A DNA stretch of 64,000 nucleotides from Streptomyces lichenis (GCF_023218175.1 NZ_JALPTH010000004.1:62001-126000); one strand, 5' to 3'; positions 8,813-18,178 are shown, counted from the stretch's first letter. Program-made: numbers and translations. The notes: generated by a model from the sequence alone, not told the origin.

Positions 8813-9621
8813 TGCCCGAGGGGCACACCATCCACCGGCTGGCCGCCGACTACCTCGCACGGTTCGGCGGCCGGCCCGTCATCGCGAGCAGCCCGCAGGG
8901 CAAGTTCGCCGACTCCGCCGCACTGATCGACGGCGCCGTCCTGGCCCGCACCGAGGCGCACGGCAAGCACCTCTTCCTCGGCTTCCGCGGCGAGGAGTGG
9001 GTCCACATCCACCTCGGGCTCTTCGGCAAGGTGGCCTTCGGCGACCAGCCCGCGCCGCCGCCCACCGAGACGGTCCGGCTGCGGCTCGCCAACCCCACCG
9101 CGTACGTGGATCTGCGCGGCCCCACCGCCTGCGCCCTCATCGGCGAGCCCGAGAAGCGCGCCATACACGAGCGCCTCGGCCCCGACCCGCTGCGCGACGG
9201 CGACGACCCGGACAAGGCCTGGCGCCGGATATCCCGCAGCCGCACCACCATCGCCGCGCTGCTCATGGACCAGAAGGTGGTCGCAGGCGTCGGCAACGTC
9301 TACCGCGCCGAGGTCCTCTTCCGGCACGGCATCGACCCCTACCGCCCCGGCAAGGACCTCACCCACGACCAGTGGACGGCCATCTGGGACGACCTGGTGG
9401 CGCTGATGCACGAGGGCGTACGGAACAACCGGATCGACACCGTCCGCCCCGAGCACACCCCCGAGGCCATGGACCGCCCGCCCCGGGTGGACGACCACGG
9501 CGGCGAGGTCTACGTCTACCGCCGCACCGGGATGCCCTGCCACCTCTGTGGCACCCCGGTCAGCACCGCCCCGCTCGCCGCCCGCAACCTCTTCTGGTGC
9601 GCGAGCTGCCAGCCCGTCTGA
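8812..9621 (+). CDS. Fpg/Nei-family DNA glycosylase (endonuclease VIII type)
   Basis: Base-excision repair glycosylase/AP lyase for oxidised bases. After the initiator Met come Pro2 and Glu3, the catalytic residues of the family, in PEGHTIHRLA, which is Nei-like. The helix-two-turn-helix contains LLMDQKVVAGVGNVYRAEVLF. The C-terminus has a four-cysteine zinc finger (Cys243, Cys246, Cys263, Cys266). Length 269 is typical. Translationally coupled to rpiB by a four-base ATGA overlap, an arrangement I recall in other Streptomyces. Confidence 0.93.
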
Positions 9622-9652
9622 GGCGTACCGGCCCCCGCGGGGGCCGGCCGGG

Positions 9653-10888
9653 TCAGAACCCGTGCGGCAGCCAGGGCGCCACCGGCCAGCCGAACGCTAC
9701 CGACGCCTCCGCCAGCGCGCCCTGCCGCTCCTCCCGGACCAGCCCCGCCGCGGCCAGCCCCGCCAACGGCACCCCGCCCAGATACACCGAGCCCAACTCC
9801 CGTACCGACAACGCCAGATCGGCCGGATCGGTCGTCCGCTCGCACTGAGCGCCCTTGGTGTCGCCGGTCAGCCGCCAGCGCCCCGCGTTCCACGGGCAGA
9901 AGGCGTCCTCCACCTCCAGCACCACATCCACCGGTGCCTGGTACGCACGGGCCGCCAGCGCCTCGCCGACCTCCACCAGCCGTACGTACAGCCCGTCCCG
10001 CAGCCTCGGCTGACAGCGCCGGGTGTCCGAGACCAGGTGCTGCCAGGCGTCGTCCACCGGCCGGCCCCGGCTGTGCAGGCCGCTCACCAGGTCCAGCCCG
10101 AGCAGATACCGCCACAGCGCCGCGTACGCCGCCGGATCCAGCGCCTCCAGATCCCGCAGCCGCGCCACCCCGGCCGGTCCGGCCTCGTCCCACCCGGGCC
10201 GCACCGCGTACCGCGCGTACCCGACCACCTCGCCGTCCCGCTCCGCCAGCACGCACATCAGCGGGGACGCCCCCTCGCGGTCGCCCGGAGGGTCCAGCAC
10301 CCCCAGCCGGTCCCAGCCCGGCAGCCGCTCGATCATCCCCGGCCGCCCCGGCACCAGCCGCGCGTACACCGCCTCACAGGCCGCCAGCGCCTGAGCGTCC
10401 CCCGGCTCCACCAGCCGCAGCGACACCTCCTCGGTGCCCTCCGGCAGGGCCAGCCGCACCCGGGCGGTGTCGATCTCCGCGTTGACGTGCCGGGTGGCCA
10501 CCCCGTACCCGAAGCGCCCGTAGATCGCCGGCTCCGAGGCGCACAGCACCGCCAGCGGCTCGCCCCACGCCCGTACGTCGTCCAGCTGCCGCCGCATCAT
10601 CCCGGTCAGCAGCCCGCGCCGCCGATGCGTCGGGGCCACCCCCACCATCGTCACCCCCGCCGCCGGCACCAGCGCCCCGCCCGGCACCGACACCCGGAAC
10701 GCGAACGACCCGGACGTGGCGACGCAACTCCCGCCCTCCCACACCCCGATCGACCGCTCCGGCACGGTCAGCCCCCGCCACAGCTCCCGCTCCTCATCGG
10801 AGTCCGCCACCCCGCCGAACGCCAGCTCCAGCCGGCCGTACCAGTGGTCCCACTCCTCCGCACGGAGGATCCGCGTCTCAGTCGTCAT
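9653..10888 (-). CDS. Eis-like GNAT N-acetyltransferase
   Basis: A 411-residue protein with the Eis layout: an N-terminal GNAT domain (acetyl-CoA loop VAPTHRRRGLLTGMM near residue 100), a second degenerate GNAT domain, and a sterol-carrier-like C-terminal domain. The conserved YGRFGYGVAT contains the tyrosine used as general acid in Eis, and the chain ends in Phe, whose free carboxylate is the general base in that family. Relatives acetylate amine groups of aminoglycosides or peptides; the substrate here is not known. The start at 10888 follows only a weak GGGGCGG. It faces the Nei gene with 31 bases between stops. Confidence 0.88.
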   Translation of the reverse strand: MTTETRILRAEEWDHWYGRLELAFGGVADSDEERELWRGLTVPERSIGVWEGGSCVATSGSFAFRVSVPGGALVPAAGVTMVGVAPTHRRRGLLTGMMRRQLDDVRAWGEPLAVLCASEPAIYGRFGYGVATRHVNAEIDTARVRLALPEGTEEVSLRLVEPGDAQALAACEAVYARLVPGRPGMIERLPGWDRLGVLDPPGDREGASPLMCVLAERDGEVVGYARYAVRPGWDEAGPAGVARLRDLEALDPAAYAALWRYLLGLDLVSGLHSRGRPVDDAWQHLVSDTRRCQPRLRDGLYVRLVEVGEALAARAYQAPVDVVLEVEDAFCPWNAGRWRLTGDTKGAQCERTTDPADLALSVRELGSVYLGGVPLAGLAAAGLVREERQGALAEASVAFGWPVAPWLPHGF

Positions 10889-11002
10889 ACGCCATCGGTA
10901 CCAGCCGCCCCGGGCGGCGGCGACCCGTTTTCGCACCGGACGGCACCGCACGGCAAGGGGCCCCCTGCACGTCCGGCCCCCGGGTGGATAGGGTCCAGGC
11001 CA

Positions 11003-12154
11003 ATGGCCCGTGCAGCGAGAACGCAGACCCTCACGGCCCGGACACGCAAGCGAGCGCTCCGGGCCAGGGTCGCGCTGCGCAGATCCGCCGTCGACTACTT
11101 CCGCGGCGACGGCTCCGACTGGATCGCCTTCGCCGGACTGCTGCTCACCATCCCCGCCCTGGCGCTCGCCACCATCGCCTTCCCCATCTGGTGCGCCCCC
11201 TCCGCGCTGGTCCTGCCCATCGTCGCCGGCGGCCTGCTGCTCCGCCCCGCCAGCCTGCTCGGGCTCTACGCGGCCGCCGCCGGGGCGCTGATCGCCGAAT
11301 CCGTGGTCCTTGGCCCCTACACCGCCGAGGACGCCGCCGGCCGGGTCACCCCCGGCACCGTGCTGGTGGTCGCCGCCTGCGGACTGTTCGGGCTGCTCAT
11401 CGCCCAGTTCCGGGCCCGGGTCGGGGTGCCCTGGCGGCGCGGCGGCACCATGCTCTTCGACCTGCGCGAACGCATCCGCGCCCAGTCCGCGCTGCCCCGG
11501 CTGCCCAAGGGCTGGCACCACGAGATGGCGCTCCGCCCGGCCGGCGGCCAGTCCTTCTCCGGCGACTTCGTGGTCGCCGCCCGCACCTCCGGCGGCCGCA
11601 CCCTGGAGGTCGTCCTCACCGACGTCTCCGGCAAGGGCATGGACGCCGGCTCCCGCGCCCTACTGCTCTCCGGCGCCTTCGGCGGGCTGATCGGCTCACT
11701 CCCGCCGCACGGCTTCCTGCCCGCCGCCAACGGCTATCTGCTGCGCCAGGACTGGGAGGAGGGCTTCGCCACCTCCGTCCACCTGGTCCTCGACCTGGAC
11801 ACCGGCGACTACGAACTGCTCTCCGCCGGCCATCTGCCCGCCCTCCAGCTGCACGCCGGCACCGGACGCTGGGAGGAGACCGCCGCCGAGGGCCCGCTGC
11901 TCGGGGTGTACGACGGGGCCGAGTTCCACCCGGTCAAGGGCACCCTGCGCCCCGGCGACGTGCTGATGCTCTTCACCGACGGCCTGGTGGAGGCGCCCGG
12001 ACGGGACCTCGCCGAGGGAGTCGACCGGCTCACCGGCGAGGCCGACCGCTATGTCGGCACCGGCTTCACCGGGGCCGCCTGGCACCTGATCGAGGCCTGC
12101 GCCAAGGACGTCAACGACGACCGCGCCCTGCTGCTGATCACCCGCGACGCCTGA
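11003..12154 (+). CDS. Membrane-anchored SpoIIE/RsbU-type PP2C serine phosphatase
   Basis: A 383-residue protein with a basic N-terminus, about four membrane segments between residues 38 and 135, then a SpoIIE-type PP2C domain. The phosphatase motifs are visible: FSGDFVVA, LTDVSGKGMDAG with metal-binding Asp, LSAGHLPALQL and LFTDGLVEAPG. Such proteins dephosphorylate anti-anti-sigma factors in partner-switching stress pathways. No anti-sigma or anti-anti-sigma gene is adjacent. The ATG has no ribosome-binding site; TAGGGT ends eight bases before it, which would suit a leaderless transcript. An HD-domain gene follows 14 bases after the stop. Confidence 0.88.
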   Translation: MARAARTQTLTARTRKRALRARVALRRSAVDYFRGDGSDWIAFAGLLLTIPALALATIAFPIWCAPSALVLPIVAGGLLLRPASLLGLYAAAAGALIAESVVLGPYTAEDAAGRVTPGTVLVVAACGLFGLLIAQFRARVGVPWRRGGTMLFDLRERIRAQSALPRLPKGWHHEMALRPAGGQSFSGDFVVAARTSGGRTLEVVLTDVSGKGMDAGSRALLLSGAFGGLIGSLPPHGFLPAANGYLLRQDWEEGFATSVHLVLDLDTGDYELLSAGHLPALQLHAGTGRWEETAAEGPLLGVYDGAEFHPVKGTLRPGDVLMLFTDGLVEAPGRDLAEGVDRLTGEADRYVGTGFTGAAWHLIEACAKDVNDDRALLLITRDA

Positions 12155-12168
12155 AAGGCCCCTCAAGC

Positions 12169-12609
12169 GTGCTCACCCTCGCCGAGATCGAAGCCACCGC
12201 CCGCGCCGCCCACGCCGGCCAGAGCGACAAGTCCGGCCGCCCCTACGCCGAACACCTCCAGGCGGTCGCCGAGGGCGTACGCGCCCGCGGCGGCAGCGAA
12301 TCCCAGATCGCCGCCGCCTGGCTGCACGACGCCGTCGAGGACGACGCGCTCACCGAGCAGTGGCTCACCGAGGCCGAACTCCCCCAATCCGTCCGGGACA
12401 TGGTCCTCGCCCTCACCAAGCGCCCCGGCGAGGAGCTGCCCGCCTACACCGCCCGCATCCTCGCCGTCCCCGGCGCCCTCCTGGTCAAGGAGGCCGACCT
12501 CGCCCACAACAGCGATCCGGGCCGCCTCGCCGAACTCGACGAGGCGACCCGGAACCGGCTCACGCAGAAGTACGCCCGCACCCGCGCGCTGCTCGGGCTG
12601 GCGGGCTAG
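12169..12609 (+). CDS. Small HD-domain protein (SpoT-like hydrolase fold)
   Basis: A 146-residue protein made of a single HD domain. His15 and His29 precede the His53-Asp54 pair in WLHDAVEDD, and LLVKEADLAHNS supplies a further Asp, the same spacing as in stand-alone (p)ppGpp hydrolases and MESH1-like enzymes. No synthetase, TGS or ACT domain is present. GTG start at 12169 with AAAGG nearby, 14 bases after the phosphatase gene, so probably co-transcribed. The stop codon shares the palindrome CTAG with the stop of the convergent next gene. Alarmone hydrolysis is plausible but not shown. Confidence 0.75.
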   Translation: MLTLAEIEATARAAHAGQSDKSGRPYAEHLQAVAEGVRARGGSESQIAAAWLHDAVEDDALTEQWLTEAELPQSVRDMVLALTKRPGEELPAYTARILAVPGALLVKEADLAHNSDPGRLAELDEATRNRLTQKYARTRALLGLAG

Positions 12610-13904
12610 CGCGGTCCGATCCGGGTGAGCTGGAGGGTGCGCGAGGCGTCGCCCTCCTGCCAGGCCCGCTCCGGCGCCGGGGCGGCCGCCCGCCGCTCCG
12701 CCTGCGGGGCCTGGTCCCGGCGGGCCACAGCGGCCCGCGCCGGGTCCTCCTTGAACGCCCAGTCCATCCTCGGCTCGGTCACCCCGCGCAGCGCCCGGCG
12801 CACCGGGGAGGTGCAGGCCAGGGTCACCACCGCGGCCGCGGTGAGGGTGAGCACCACCCGCCCGGTGGGCGAGGCCAGCCAGTCCTGGCGGTCCACCACG
12901 TTCCAGTACTCCAGCGCCTTCACCCCGAAGCCGTGCAGCAGATAGCCGGTGATGGTGCCCGCGCCCAGCGCGGTGAACCACGTCTTCCGCTGCGGCACCA
13001 GCGCCAGGAAGACCGCCGTCAGCACCAGGGCGCAGCCGGTCAGCAGCACGATCATCACCGGGGCGGTCCACCAGGCCGCACCGGTCTCCTCCACCGGGGT
13101 GGCCCGGTAGAACCAGCTCAGCTTCATGTCCGGCGCGATCCAGTAGGCGAAGGCCAGCGTGGCCGGCAGCACCGGGACCGCCGCGATCCGGGCCTCCCGG
13201 CGCCGTACCAGGGCGAAGTGCTCGGGCCGCATCAGCAGCCCCATCACGAAGAACGGCAGGAACTGCAGCACCCGCATCAGGTCCAGGTCCGAGCCGGTGG
13301 CGGGGGAGAGGGAGGCCGCCACGGCGACCACCATGGAGACCGCCAGCGGGTGGCGCAGGCTCCGCCACAGCGGCACCGACAGCCGCCACAGGAACAGCGC
13401 GACCAGGAACCAGGTCAGATAGAAGGGGTCGGTCAGGCTCAGCGGGCGGTCCCAGTCGTCCTTGGCCCAGGCCGTGAAAAGCGTGTACGCCGTCTCGAAC
13501 ACCAGGTACGGGACGACCACACTGGTCAGCAGCCGCTTCACCTGGTCCGGCCGTCCGGTGAAACTCCGGGAGAAGTAGCCGGAGATCAGGATGAACGCCG
13601 GCATATGGAAGGTGTAGACGACCATGTAGACCGCACGCGTCGTCCGGCTCCCGTCCATGACGAGTTCCCAGGTGTGCGCGATCGCGACCAGCACGATGGC
13701 CAGGTACTTCGCATTGTCGAAGAACGGATCCCGCTCCTTCTTGGCGGACCCGGTGGACCCCGCCGCGGCCTTGGCGGGTCTGGCCGCGCCGTGCGGCGGC
13801 GTGCTCGTGGCGGCGGGCGCCGGCTCCTCGACCGGCGGGAGCGGAGCCTTCTGGTTTCCGTGCGGGGCCTGGAACATTCGAGGCACGCTAGCCCGGCTCG
13901 CCAT
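12606..13904 (-). CDS. Acyltransferase-3 family membrane protein
   Basis: A 432-residue polytopic membrane protein. A Pro/Ala-rich N-terminus (about 60 residues) leads into RDPFFDNAKYLAIVLVAIAHTWE, the His-containing first helix of acyltransferase-3 proteins (OafA-like), followed by VYTFHMPAFILISGYFSR and eight or nine further hydrophobic segments. A basic cytoplasmic tail ends the protein. These enzymes O-acylate cell-surface sugars or lipids; the acceptor is unknown. Alternative ATG at 13877 lacks a ribosome-binding site as well. It is convergent with the HD gene, overlapping by four bases (12606-12609). Confidence 0.85.
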   Translation of the reverse strand: MASRASVPRMFQAPHGNQKAPLPPVEEPAPAATSTPPHGAARPAKAAAGSTGSAKKERDPFFDNAKYLAIVLVAIAHTWELVMDGSRTTRAVYMVVYTFHMPAFILISGYFSRSFTGRPDQVKRLLTSVVVPYLVFETAYTLFTAWAKDDWDRPLSLTDPFYLTWFLVALFLWRLSVPLWRSLRHPLAVSMVVAVAASLSPATGSDLDLMRVLQFLPFFVMGLLMRPEHFALVRRREARIAAVPVLPATLAFAYWIAPDMKLSWFYRATPVEETGAAWWTAPVMIVLLTGCALVLTAVFLALVPQRKTWFTALGAGTITGYLLHGFGVKALEYWNVVDRQDWLASPTGRVVLTLTAAAVVTLACTSPVRRALRGVTEPRMDWAFKEDPARAAVARRDQAPQAERRAAAPAPERAWQEGDASRTLQLTRIGPR

Positions 13905-14070
13905 GTTCGTAAAACCCGTGACAGGCCTCTCTTCACGGGGGTGTCTTCGCGGTCGCACCGCATGCGGATGCCCGCCTTGGGTGGACTCATCCGCGTTGAC
14001 CGTGGCATTCGGTCACCACCGCCCCACGCGGCATTACACCGGAGCGCACACCGGGGATTTCCTGTAACCA

Positions 14071-14084
14071 GCATGTGCACATGC
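14071..14084. promoter_or_regulatory. 14-bp palindrome in the acyltransferase/small-membrane-protein intergenic region
   Basis: Perfect GCATGTGCACATGC, 167 bases upstream of the acyltransferase start. The 431-base gap 13905-14335 otherwise holds only the tandem repeat noted below and no gene I can support. Confidence 0.35.
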
Positions 14085-14204
14085 GAAAAGCGTCACAACC
14101 TCCGTCCCTTGCCCCGCGTCCGCCCTCCGCCTCCACGCCCTCGGGGCCGCCGCGAGGGCCCTTCGCCCCCGCCTGCCCGGGACCGTGTCCCTGATCCCTC
14201 CCGG

Positions 14205-14228
14205 AGGATGTGTCAGAGGATGTGTCAG
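14205..14228 (+). repeat. Tandem duplication of a 12-bp unit
   Basis: AGGATGTGTCAG occurs twice without a spacer, 108 bases before the start of the small membrane protein. Possible paired binding site or simple duplication. Confidence 0.6.
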
Positions 14229-14335
14229 CGGGGGGTGTAGCGGGGGATGTTGGTGGCACGATGGACCGCACGGGGGTCTGCGCGGCCGCGCACCTCCGGG
14301 CCGGCAAGGCGGACCGACCGAAGGTGTGATCAGTT

Positions 14336-14530
14336 GTGGCCATTTCGCTGTCTGTGGTGCTGCTGTTGGCGATCATCCTGGTGGTGATGATCCGCAGTGG
14401 CTCGATCAAGGGGGGTCCGGCCGTGGTGGCCATCCTCTTCGGCTTCTTCCTGGCCTCCAGCGGTATGGCCCCCGCCATCCAGCGCACCCTGGACTCGATA
14501 GCGAGCACCATCAACGGCATCAACTTCTGA
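14336..14530 (+). CDS. Small membrane protein of unknown function
   Basis: A 64-residue protein with two hydrophobic segments (about residues 4-19 and 27-47) joined by IRSGSIKGGPA, and a short polar C-terminus IQRTLDSIASTINGINF. GTG start. From memory a similar tiny gene sits upstream of the tRNAs and tig in other Streptomyces, which supports it being real. I do not recognise a named family. A strong palindrome lies seven bases after its stop as terminator. Confidence 0.75.
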   Translation: MAISLSVVLLLAIILVVMIRSGSIKGGPAVVAILFGFFLASSGMAPAIQRTLDSIASTINGINF

Positions 14531-14536
14531 GGCCTT

Positions 14537-14556
14537 CCCGCCCCCGCGGGGGCGGG
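14537..14556 (+). terminator. Terminator of small membrane-protein gene
   Basis: Perfect 20-base palindrome of C and G tracts (10-bp arms, no extra loop), just after the stop codon. Confidence 0.6.
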
Positions 14557-14567
14557 CCCCGGGAACG

Positions 14568-14613
14568 CCTCAGGGCCAGGTCCGAGGAGAACTCCTCCGA
14601 CCTGGCCCTGAGG
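14568..14613. terminator. Long hairpin after tRNA-Gly
   Basis: 22-bp arms (14568-14589 and 14592-14613) with one mismatch and a 2-base turn. It lies seven bases past the 3' end of tRNA-Gly on the minus strand and may also stop transcription from the left. Confidence 0.65.
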
Positions 14614-14620
14614 TGTGCAG

Positions 14621-14691
14621 AGCGGGCGACGGGAATCGAACCCGCGTAGCTAGTTTGGAAGACTAGGGCTCTACCATTGAGCTACGCCCGC
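14621..14691 (-). tRNA. tRNA-Gly (anticodon TCC)
   Basis: 71-base cloverleaf on the minus strand. Acceptor stem GCGGGCG pairs with CGCCCGC; the D-arm region is GTAGCTCAATGGTAGAGC; the anticodon stem CTAGT/ACTAG encloses loop CTTCCAA giving TCC; the T-arm is CGGGTTCGATTCCCG. The 3' CCA is not encoded. It decodes GGA (and GGG by wobble). Confidence 0.97.
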
Positions 14692-14863
14692 ATACCGTGC
14701 ACCGCCCGCGACCGGCGGACCCGGCGTGGACGGCACGGTCATCGTAGCGGGTCCGGCGGCCGGGTCGCACACCCTTTGCCCGGCGGCCGGCCGGTGGCGT
14801 ACACCGGGTCGGAAAAGGTGCGGACGGCGGGTCCGCGGCCATGTACCCTACGTGTCGCACCGA

Positions 14864-14940
14864 CGGGGTGTGGCGCAGCTTGGTAGCGCGTCCGCTTTGG
14901 GAGCGGAAGGCCGTGGGTTCAAATCCCGCCACCCCGACCA
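14864..14940 (+). tRNA. tRNA-Pro (anticodon TGG), CCA encoded
   Basis: 77 bases including an encoded 3' CCA. Acceptor CGGGGTG pairs with CACCCCG, the anticodon stem CCGCT/AGCGG holds TGG, and the T-arm contains GGTTCAAATCC. It lies upstream of tig in the same orientation. Confidence 0.97.
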
Positions 14941-14990
14941 CGCCCGTCCGCGCTCGTTGACGGGGTTGACGGGGTTGTCCGTAGATCACG

Positions 14991-15019
14991 TTGTGGGCCC
15001 CTCCCTGCTTGCGGTTACT
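14991..15019 (+). promoter_or_regulatory. Probable sigma-70-type promoter of tig
   Basis: TTGTGG at 14991-14996 and TACTAT at 15014-15019 with a 17-base spacer. It predicts a leader of roughly 100 bases before the tig start. Just upstream TTGACGGGG is repeated twice in tandem. Confidence 0.55.
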
Positions 15020-15123
15020 ATGCAAGCTGCGTGCCCGTGTGTCTCTCTGACCGGGCCGAATCCGCCGCAGCCGCCGTCGAGGCGGCCCGGCAGCCAAGAA
15101 TCAGCCACCAAGGAGACCGAACC

Positions 15124-16524
15124 GTGAAGAGCGCCGTGGAGACCCTGAACCCGACCCGGGTTCGGCTCACTGTCGAGGTGCCCTTCGAGGAGCTCAAGGA
15201 CAGCCTCGACGCGGCGTACAAGAAGATCAACCAGCAGGTCACGGTCAAGGGCTTCCGCAAGGGCAAGATCCCGGCTCGCGTGATCGACCAGCGGTTCGGC
15301 CGTGGCGCGGTGCTGGAGGAGGCCGTCAACGACGCCCTCCCGCGCTTCTACACCGACGCGGTAAACGAGGCCGAGGTCAACCCGCTCGGCCAGCCGGACG
15401 TGGACATCACCGAGCTGAAGGACGGCGAGCTGCTGGCCTTCACCGCCGAGGTCGACATCCGCCCGTCCATCGAGATCCCGGACTACTCCGGCATCGAGGT
15501 CACCGTCGACGCCGTCGAGGTCACCGACGAGGACGTGGCCAAGTCGGTCGAGCAGCTGCGCGACCGCTTCGCCTCCACCTCCCCGGTCGAGCGCGCCGCC
15601 GCCGAGGGCGATGTCATCACCGTCGACCTGGAGGCCAAGGTCGACGGCGAGGTGCTCGCCGACGGCGTGGCCGAGGGCGTGCAGTACACCATCGGCTCCG
15701 GTGAGCTGCTGGACGGCATCGACGAGGCCGTCACCGGCAAGTCGGCCGGCGACGAGGCCACGTTCACCTCCGTCCTCAAGGGCGGCTCCGCCGAGGGCAA
15801 GGAGGCCGAGGTCACCGTCAAGGTCACCGCCGTCGCCGCCCGCGAGGTGCCCGAGCTGGACGACGAGTTCGCCCAGATGGCGTCGGAGTTCGACACCCTC
15901 GAGGAGCTGCGCGCCGACAGCCGCAAGCGCCTGGAGAACATGAAGCAGTACGACCAGGCCACCCAGGCCCAGGAGCGGGTGCTGGACGAGCTGATCAAGC
16001 TCGCCGAGGTGCCGATCCCCGAGAAGCTGCTCGAGGACGAGGTCAACACCCGCAAGCACAACCTGGAGCACCACCAGCTCGGCCAGATGGGCCTCACCAT
16101 CGACAAGTACCTGGAGATCCAGGGCAAGACGGCCGAGGAGTTCGACGCCGAGACCCGCGAGCAGGCGGTCAAGGGCATCAAGACCCAGTTCATCCTGGAC
16201 GAGCTGGTCAACAAGGAGAAGCTCAACGTCAACCAGGAGGAGCTCACCGAGCACCTCATGCGGCGCGCCGCCTCCTCCGGCATGAGCCCCGACCAGTTCG
16301 CCCAGGCCGTGGTCGAGGGCGGCCAGGTGCCGATGCTCGTCGGCGAGGTCGCCCGCGGCAAGGCGCTGGCCGTGGTCGTGGAGTCCGCCAAGGTCGTCGA
16401 CACCAACGGTGAGACGGTCGACCTGGACGACGAGGACGAGGCGGGCGAGACCGCCGAGGCCGCGACCGAGGACGCCCCGGCCGACAAGGCCGACGAGAAG
16501 GCCGCGGAGAAGTCCGAGGGCTGA
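15124..16524 (+). CDS. tig: Trigger factor (ribosome-associated chaperone and peptidyl-prolyl isomerase)
   Basis: Binds nascent chains at the ribosome exit tunnel. The 466-residue protein has the ribosome-binding N-domain with [17 protein letters not shown] (the L23-binding signature, near residues 43-59), an FKBP-type isomerase domain at about 150-245 and a long helical C-domain. An acidic, Asp/Glu/Ala-rich tail of about 40 residues extends beyond the usual end, common in actinobacterial forms. GTG at 15124 is preceded by AAGGAG with nine bases spacing. It is followed by a terminator, so clpP1 has its own promoter. Confidence 0.97.
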   Translation: MKSAVETLNPTRVRLTVEVPFEELKDSLDAAYKKINQQVTVKGFRKGKIPARVIDQRFGRGAVLEEAVNDALPRFYTDAVNEAEVNPLGQPDVDITELKDGELLAFTAEVDIRPSIEIPDYSGIEVTVDAVEVTDEDVAKSVEQLRDRFASTSPVERAAAEGDVITVDLEAKVDGEVLADGVAEGVQYTIGSGELLDGIDEAVTGKSAGDEATFTSVLKGGSAEGKEAEVTVKVTAVAAREVPELDDEFAQMASEFDTLEELRADSRKRLENMKQYDQATQAQERVLDELIKLAEVPIPEKLLEDEVNTRKHNLEHHQLGQMGLTIDKYLEIQGKTAEEFDAETREQAVKGIKTQFILDELVNKEKLNVNQEELTEHLMRRAASSGMSPDQFAQAVVEGGQVPMLVGEVARGKALAVVVESAKVVDTNGETVDLDDEDEAGETAEAATEDAPADKADEKAAEKSEG

Positions 16525-16553
16525 CCGGCCCCCCGGCCGCGAGACGGCTGAGG

Positions 16554-16594
16554 CGAGGGCCCGGCCCGCACCCCGTGTGCGGTCCGGGCCCTCG
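16554..16594 (+). terminator. Terminator after tig
   Basis: 18-bp arms (16554-16571 and 16577-16594) with one mismatch and a 5-base loop, 30 bases after the tig stop. Confidence 0.7.
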
Positions 16595-16680
16595 TCGTCC
16601 GGGGCCGCCGCAGGCCTCCCGCAGGCCCCGCCCGAGCCCCTGCCCACGGCCCTCGAAGGCCCCGCCGGGCGGCCTACCTT

Positions 16681-16695
16681 GCGCTCCCAGCGAAC
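16681..16695 (-). promoter_or_regulatory. ClgR-type box upstream of clpP1
   Basis: The minus strand reads GTTCGC-TGGGA-GCGC, matching the remembered Streptomyces ClgR motif GTTCGC-N5-GCG. It lies 130 bases before the clpP1 start, where the activator ClgR controls clpP1P2 in Streptomyces. Match is direct; function is inferred. Confidence 0.65.
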
Positions 16696-16824
16696 AGTTC
16701 GGGAACCGGGATGGCGGCTGCCGACCAGCGCGTTAGGGTCCATGAATACGAGGGCAGGCACATACCCGCCCAGTACGTACGACGCTGAGACGGCTCGTGC
16801 CGTCGGAGACGAGCAGGTGGATAC

Positions 16825-17442
16825 GTGACGAATCTGAAGCCTTACGCCGCGGGTGAGCCGTCCATCGGTGGCGGCCTCGGCGACCATGTCTACAACCGGC
16901 TGCTCGGCGAGCGCATCATCTTCCTCGGCCAGCAGGTCGACGACGAGATCGCCAACAAGATCACCTCGCAGATGCTGCTCCTTGCCGCGGACCCGAGCAA
17001 GGACATCTACCTCTACATCAACAGCCCCGGCGGCTCGGTGACGGCCGGCATGGCGATCTACGACACCATGCAGTACATCCCGAACGACGTGGTCACCATC
17101 GGCATGGGCATGGCCGCCTCGATGGGCCAGTTCCTGCTGACCGGCGGCGCCACCGGCAAGCGCTTCGCGCTGCCGAACACCGACATCCTGATGCACCAGG
17201 GCTCCGCCGGCATCGGCGGCACCGCCTCGGACATCAAGATCCAGGCCGAGTACCTGCTCCGCACCAAGAAGCGGATGGCCGAGATCACCGCGCACCACTC
17301 CGGGCAGAGCGTCGAGACGATCATCCGCGACGGCGACCGCGACCGCTGGTTCACCGCCACGGAGGCCAAGGAGTACGGCCTGATCGACGACATCATGTCC
17401 GCCGCCGCGGGCGTTCCGGGCGGTGGCGGCACCGGCGCCTGA
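16825..17442 (+). CDS. clpP1: ATP-dependent Clp protease proteolytic subunit 1
   Basis: Serine peptidase that forms tetradecamers fed by ClpX or ClpC. The 205-residue protein has the complete triad Ser99 (GMAASMGQ), His124 (LMHQG) and Asp173 (DRDRWF), the [10 protein letters not shown] oxyanion segment near residue 61, and a Gly-rich C-terminus. GTG start, with GGTGGATAC just upstream. It forms an operon with clpP2 (76 bases apart). In Streptomyces the first pair is made under ClgR control and is the main housekeeping form. Confidence 0.97.
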   Translation: MTNLKPYAAGEPSIGGGLGDHVYNRLLGERIIFLGQQVDDEIANKITSQMLLLAADPSKDIYLYINSPGGSVTAGMAIYDTMQYIPNDVVTIGMGMAASMGQFLLTGGATGKRFALPNTDILMHQGSAGIGGTASDIKIQAEYLLRTKKRMAEITAHHSGQSVETIIRDGDRDRWFTATEAKEYGLIDDIMSAAAGVPGGGGTGA

Positions 17443-17518
17443 GCGCCCCGCCGCCGAGCCCGACCCGCCAGCCCAGCCCGCCGAACGCCCGAACGCCATC
17501 AGGATGGTGAAACACCCC

Positions 17519-18178
17519 ATGAGCAACTTCTCCGCGAGCGGCCTCTACACCGGCCCGCAGGTGGACAACCGGTACGTGGTGCCCCGGTTCGTCGAGCGCA
17601 CCTCCCAGGGCGTGCGCGAGTACGACCCGTACGCCAAGCTCTTCGAGGAGCGCGTGATCTTCCTCGGCGTGCAGATCGACGACGCCTCCGCCAACGACGT
17701 CATGGCGCAGCTGCTGTGCCTGGAGTCGATGGACCCGGACCGGGACATCTCGATCTACATCAACAGCCCCGGTGGCTCGTTCACCGCGCTGACCGCCATC
17801 TACGACACGATGCAGTTCGTGAAGCCGGACATCCAGACCGTCTGCATGGGCCAGGCCGCCTCGGCCGCCGCCGTGCTGCTGGCCGCGGGCACCCCCGGCA
17901 AGCGGATGGCGCTGCCCAACGCCCGTGTGCTGATCCACCAGCCGTCCGGCGGCACCGGCCGCGAGCAGCTCTCCGACCTGGAGATCGCGGCCAACGAGAT
18001 CCTGCGCATGCGGACCCAGCTGGAGGAGATGCTGGCCAAGCACTCCAGCACCCCGATCGAGAAGATCCGCGACGACATCGAGCGCGACAAGATCCTCACG
18101 GCCGAGGAGTCCCTGGCGTACGGCCTGGTGGACCAGATCGTCTCCACCCGCAAGAGCACCACCGCGGCGGCCGCCTGA
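17519..18178 (+). CDS. clpP2: ATP-dependent Clp protease proteolytic subunit 2
   Basis: Second ClpP paralogue, expected to form a hetero-oligomer with ClpP1. The triad is Ser115 (GQAASAA), His140 (LIHQPS) and Asp190 (IERDKI). Compared with ClpP1 it has an extended N-terminus with [19 protein letters not shown], thought to form the axial gate. The ATG at 17519 gives the conserved start [13 protein letters not shown]; an in-frame ATG at 17504 would add five residues. Length 219 fits the family. It is followed by a complex hairpin before clpX. Confidence 0.96.
   Translation: MSNFSASGLYTGPQVDNRYVVPRFVERTSQGVREYDPYAKLFEERVIFLGVQIDDASANDVMAQLLCLESMDPDRDISIYINSPGGSFTALTAIYDTMQFVKPDIQTVCMGQAASAAAVLLAAGTPGKRMALPNARVLIHQPSGGTGREQLSDLEIAANEILRMRTQLEEMLAKHSSTPIEKIRDDIERDKILTAEESLAYGLVDQIVSTRKSTTAAAA

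Noticed and set aside
14957..14974. TTGACGGGG doubled upstream of tig as two -35 elements
   Set aside because: Neither copy has a -10-like hexamer at 16-18 bases; the TTGTGG/TACTAT pair fits better.
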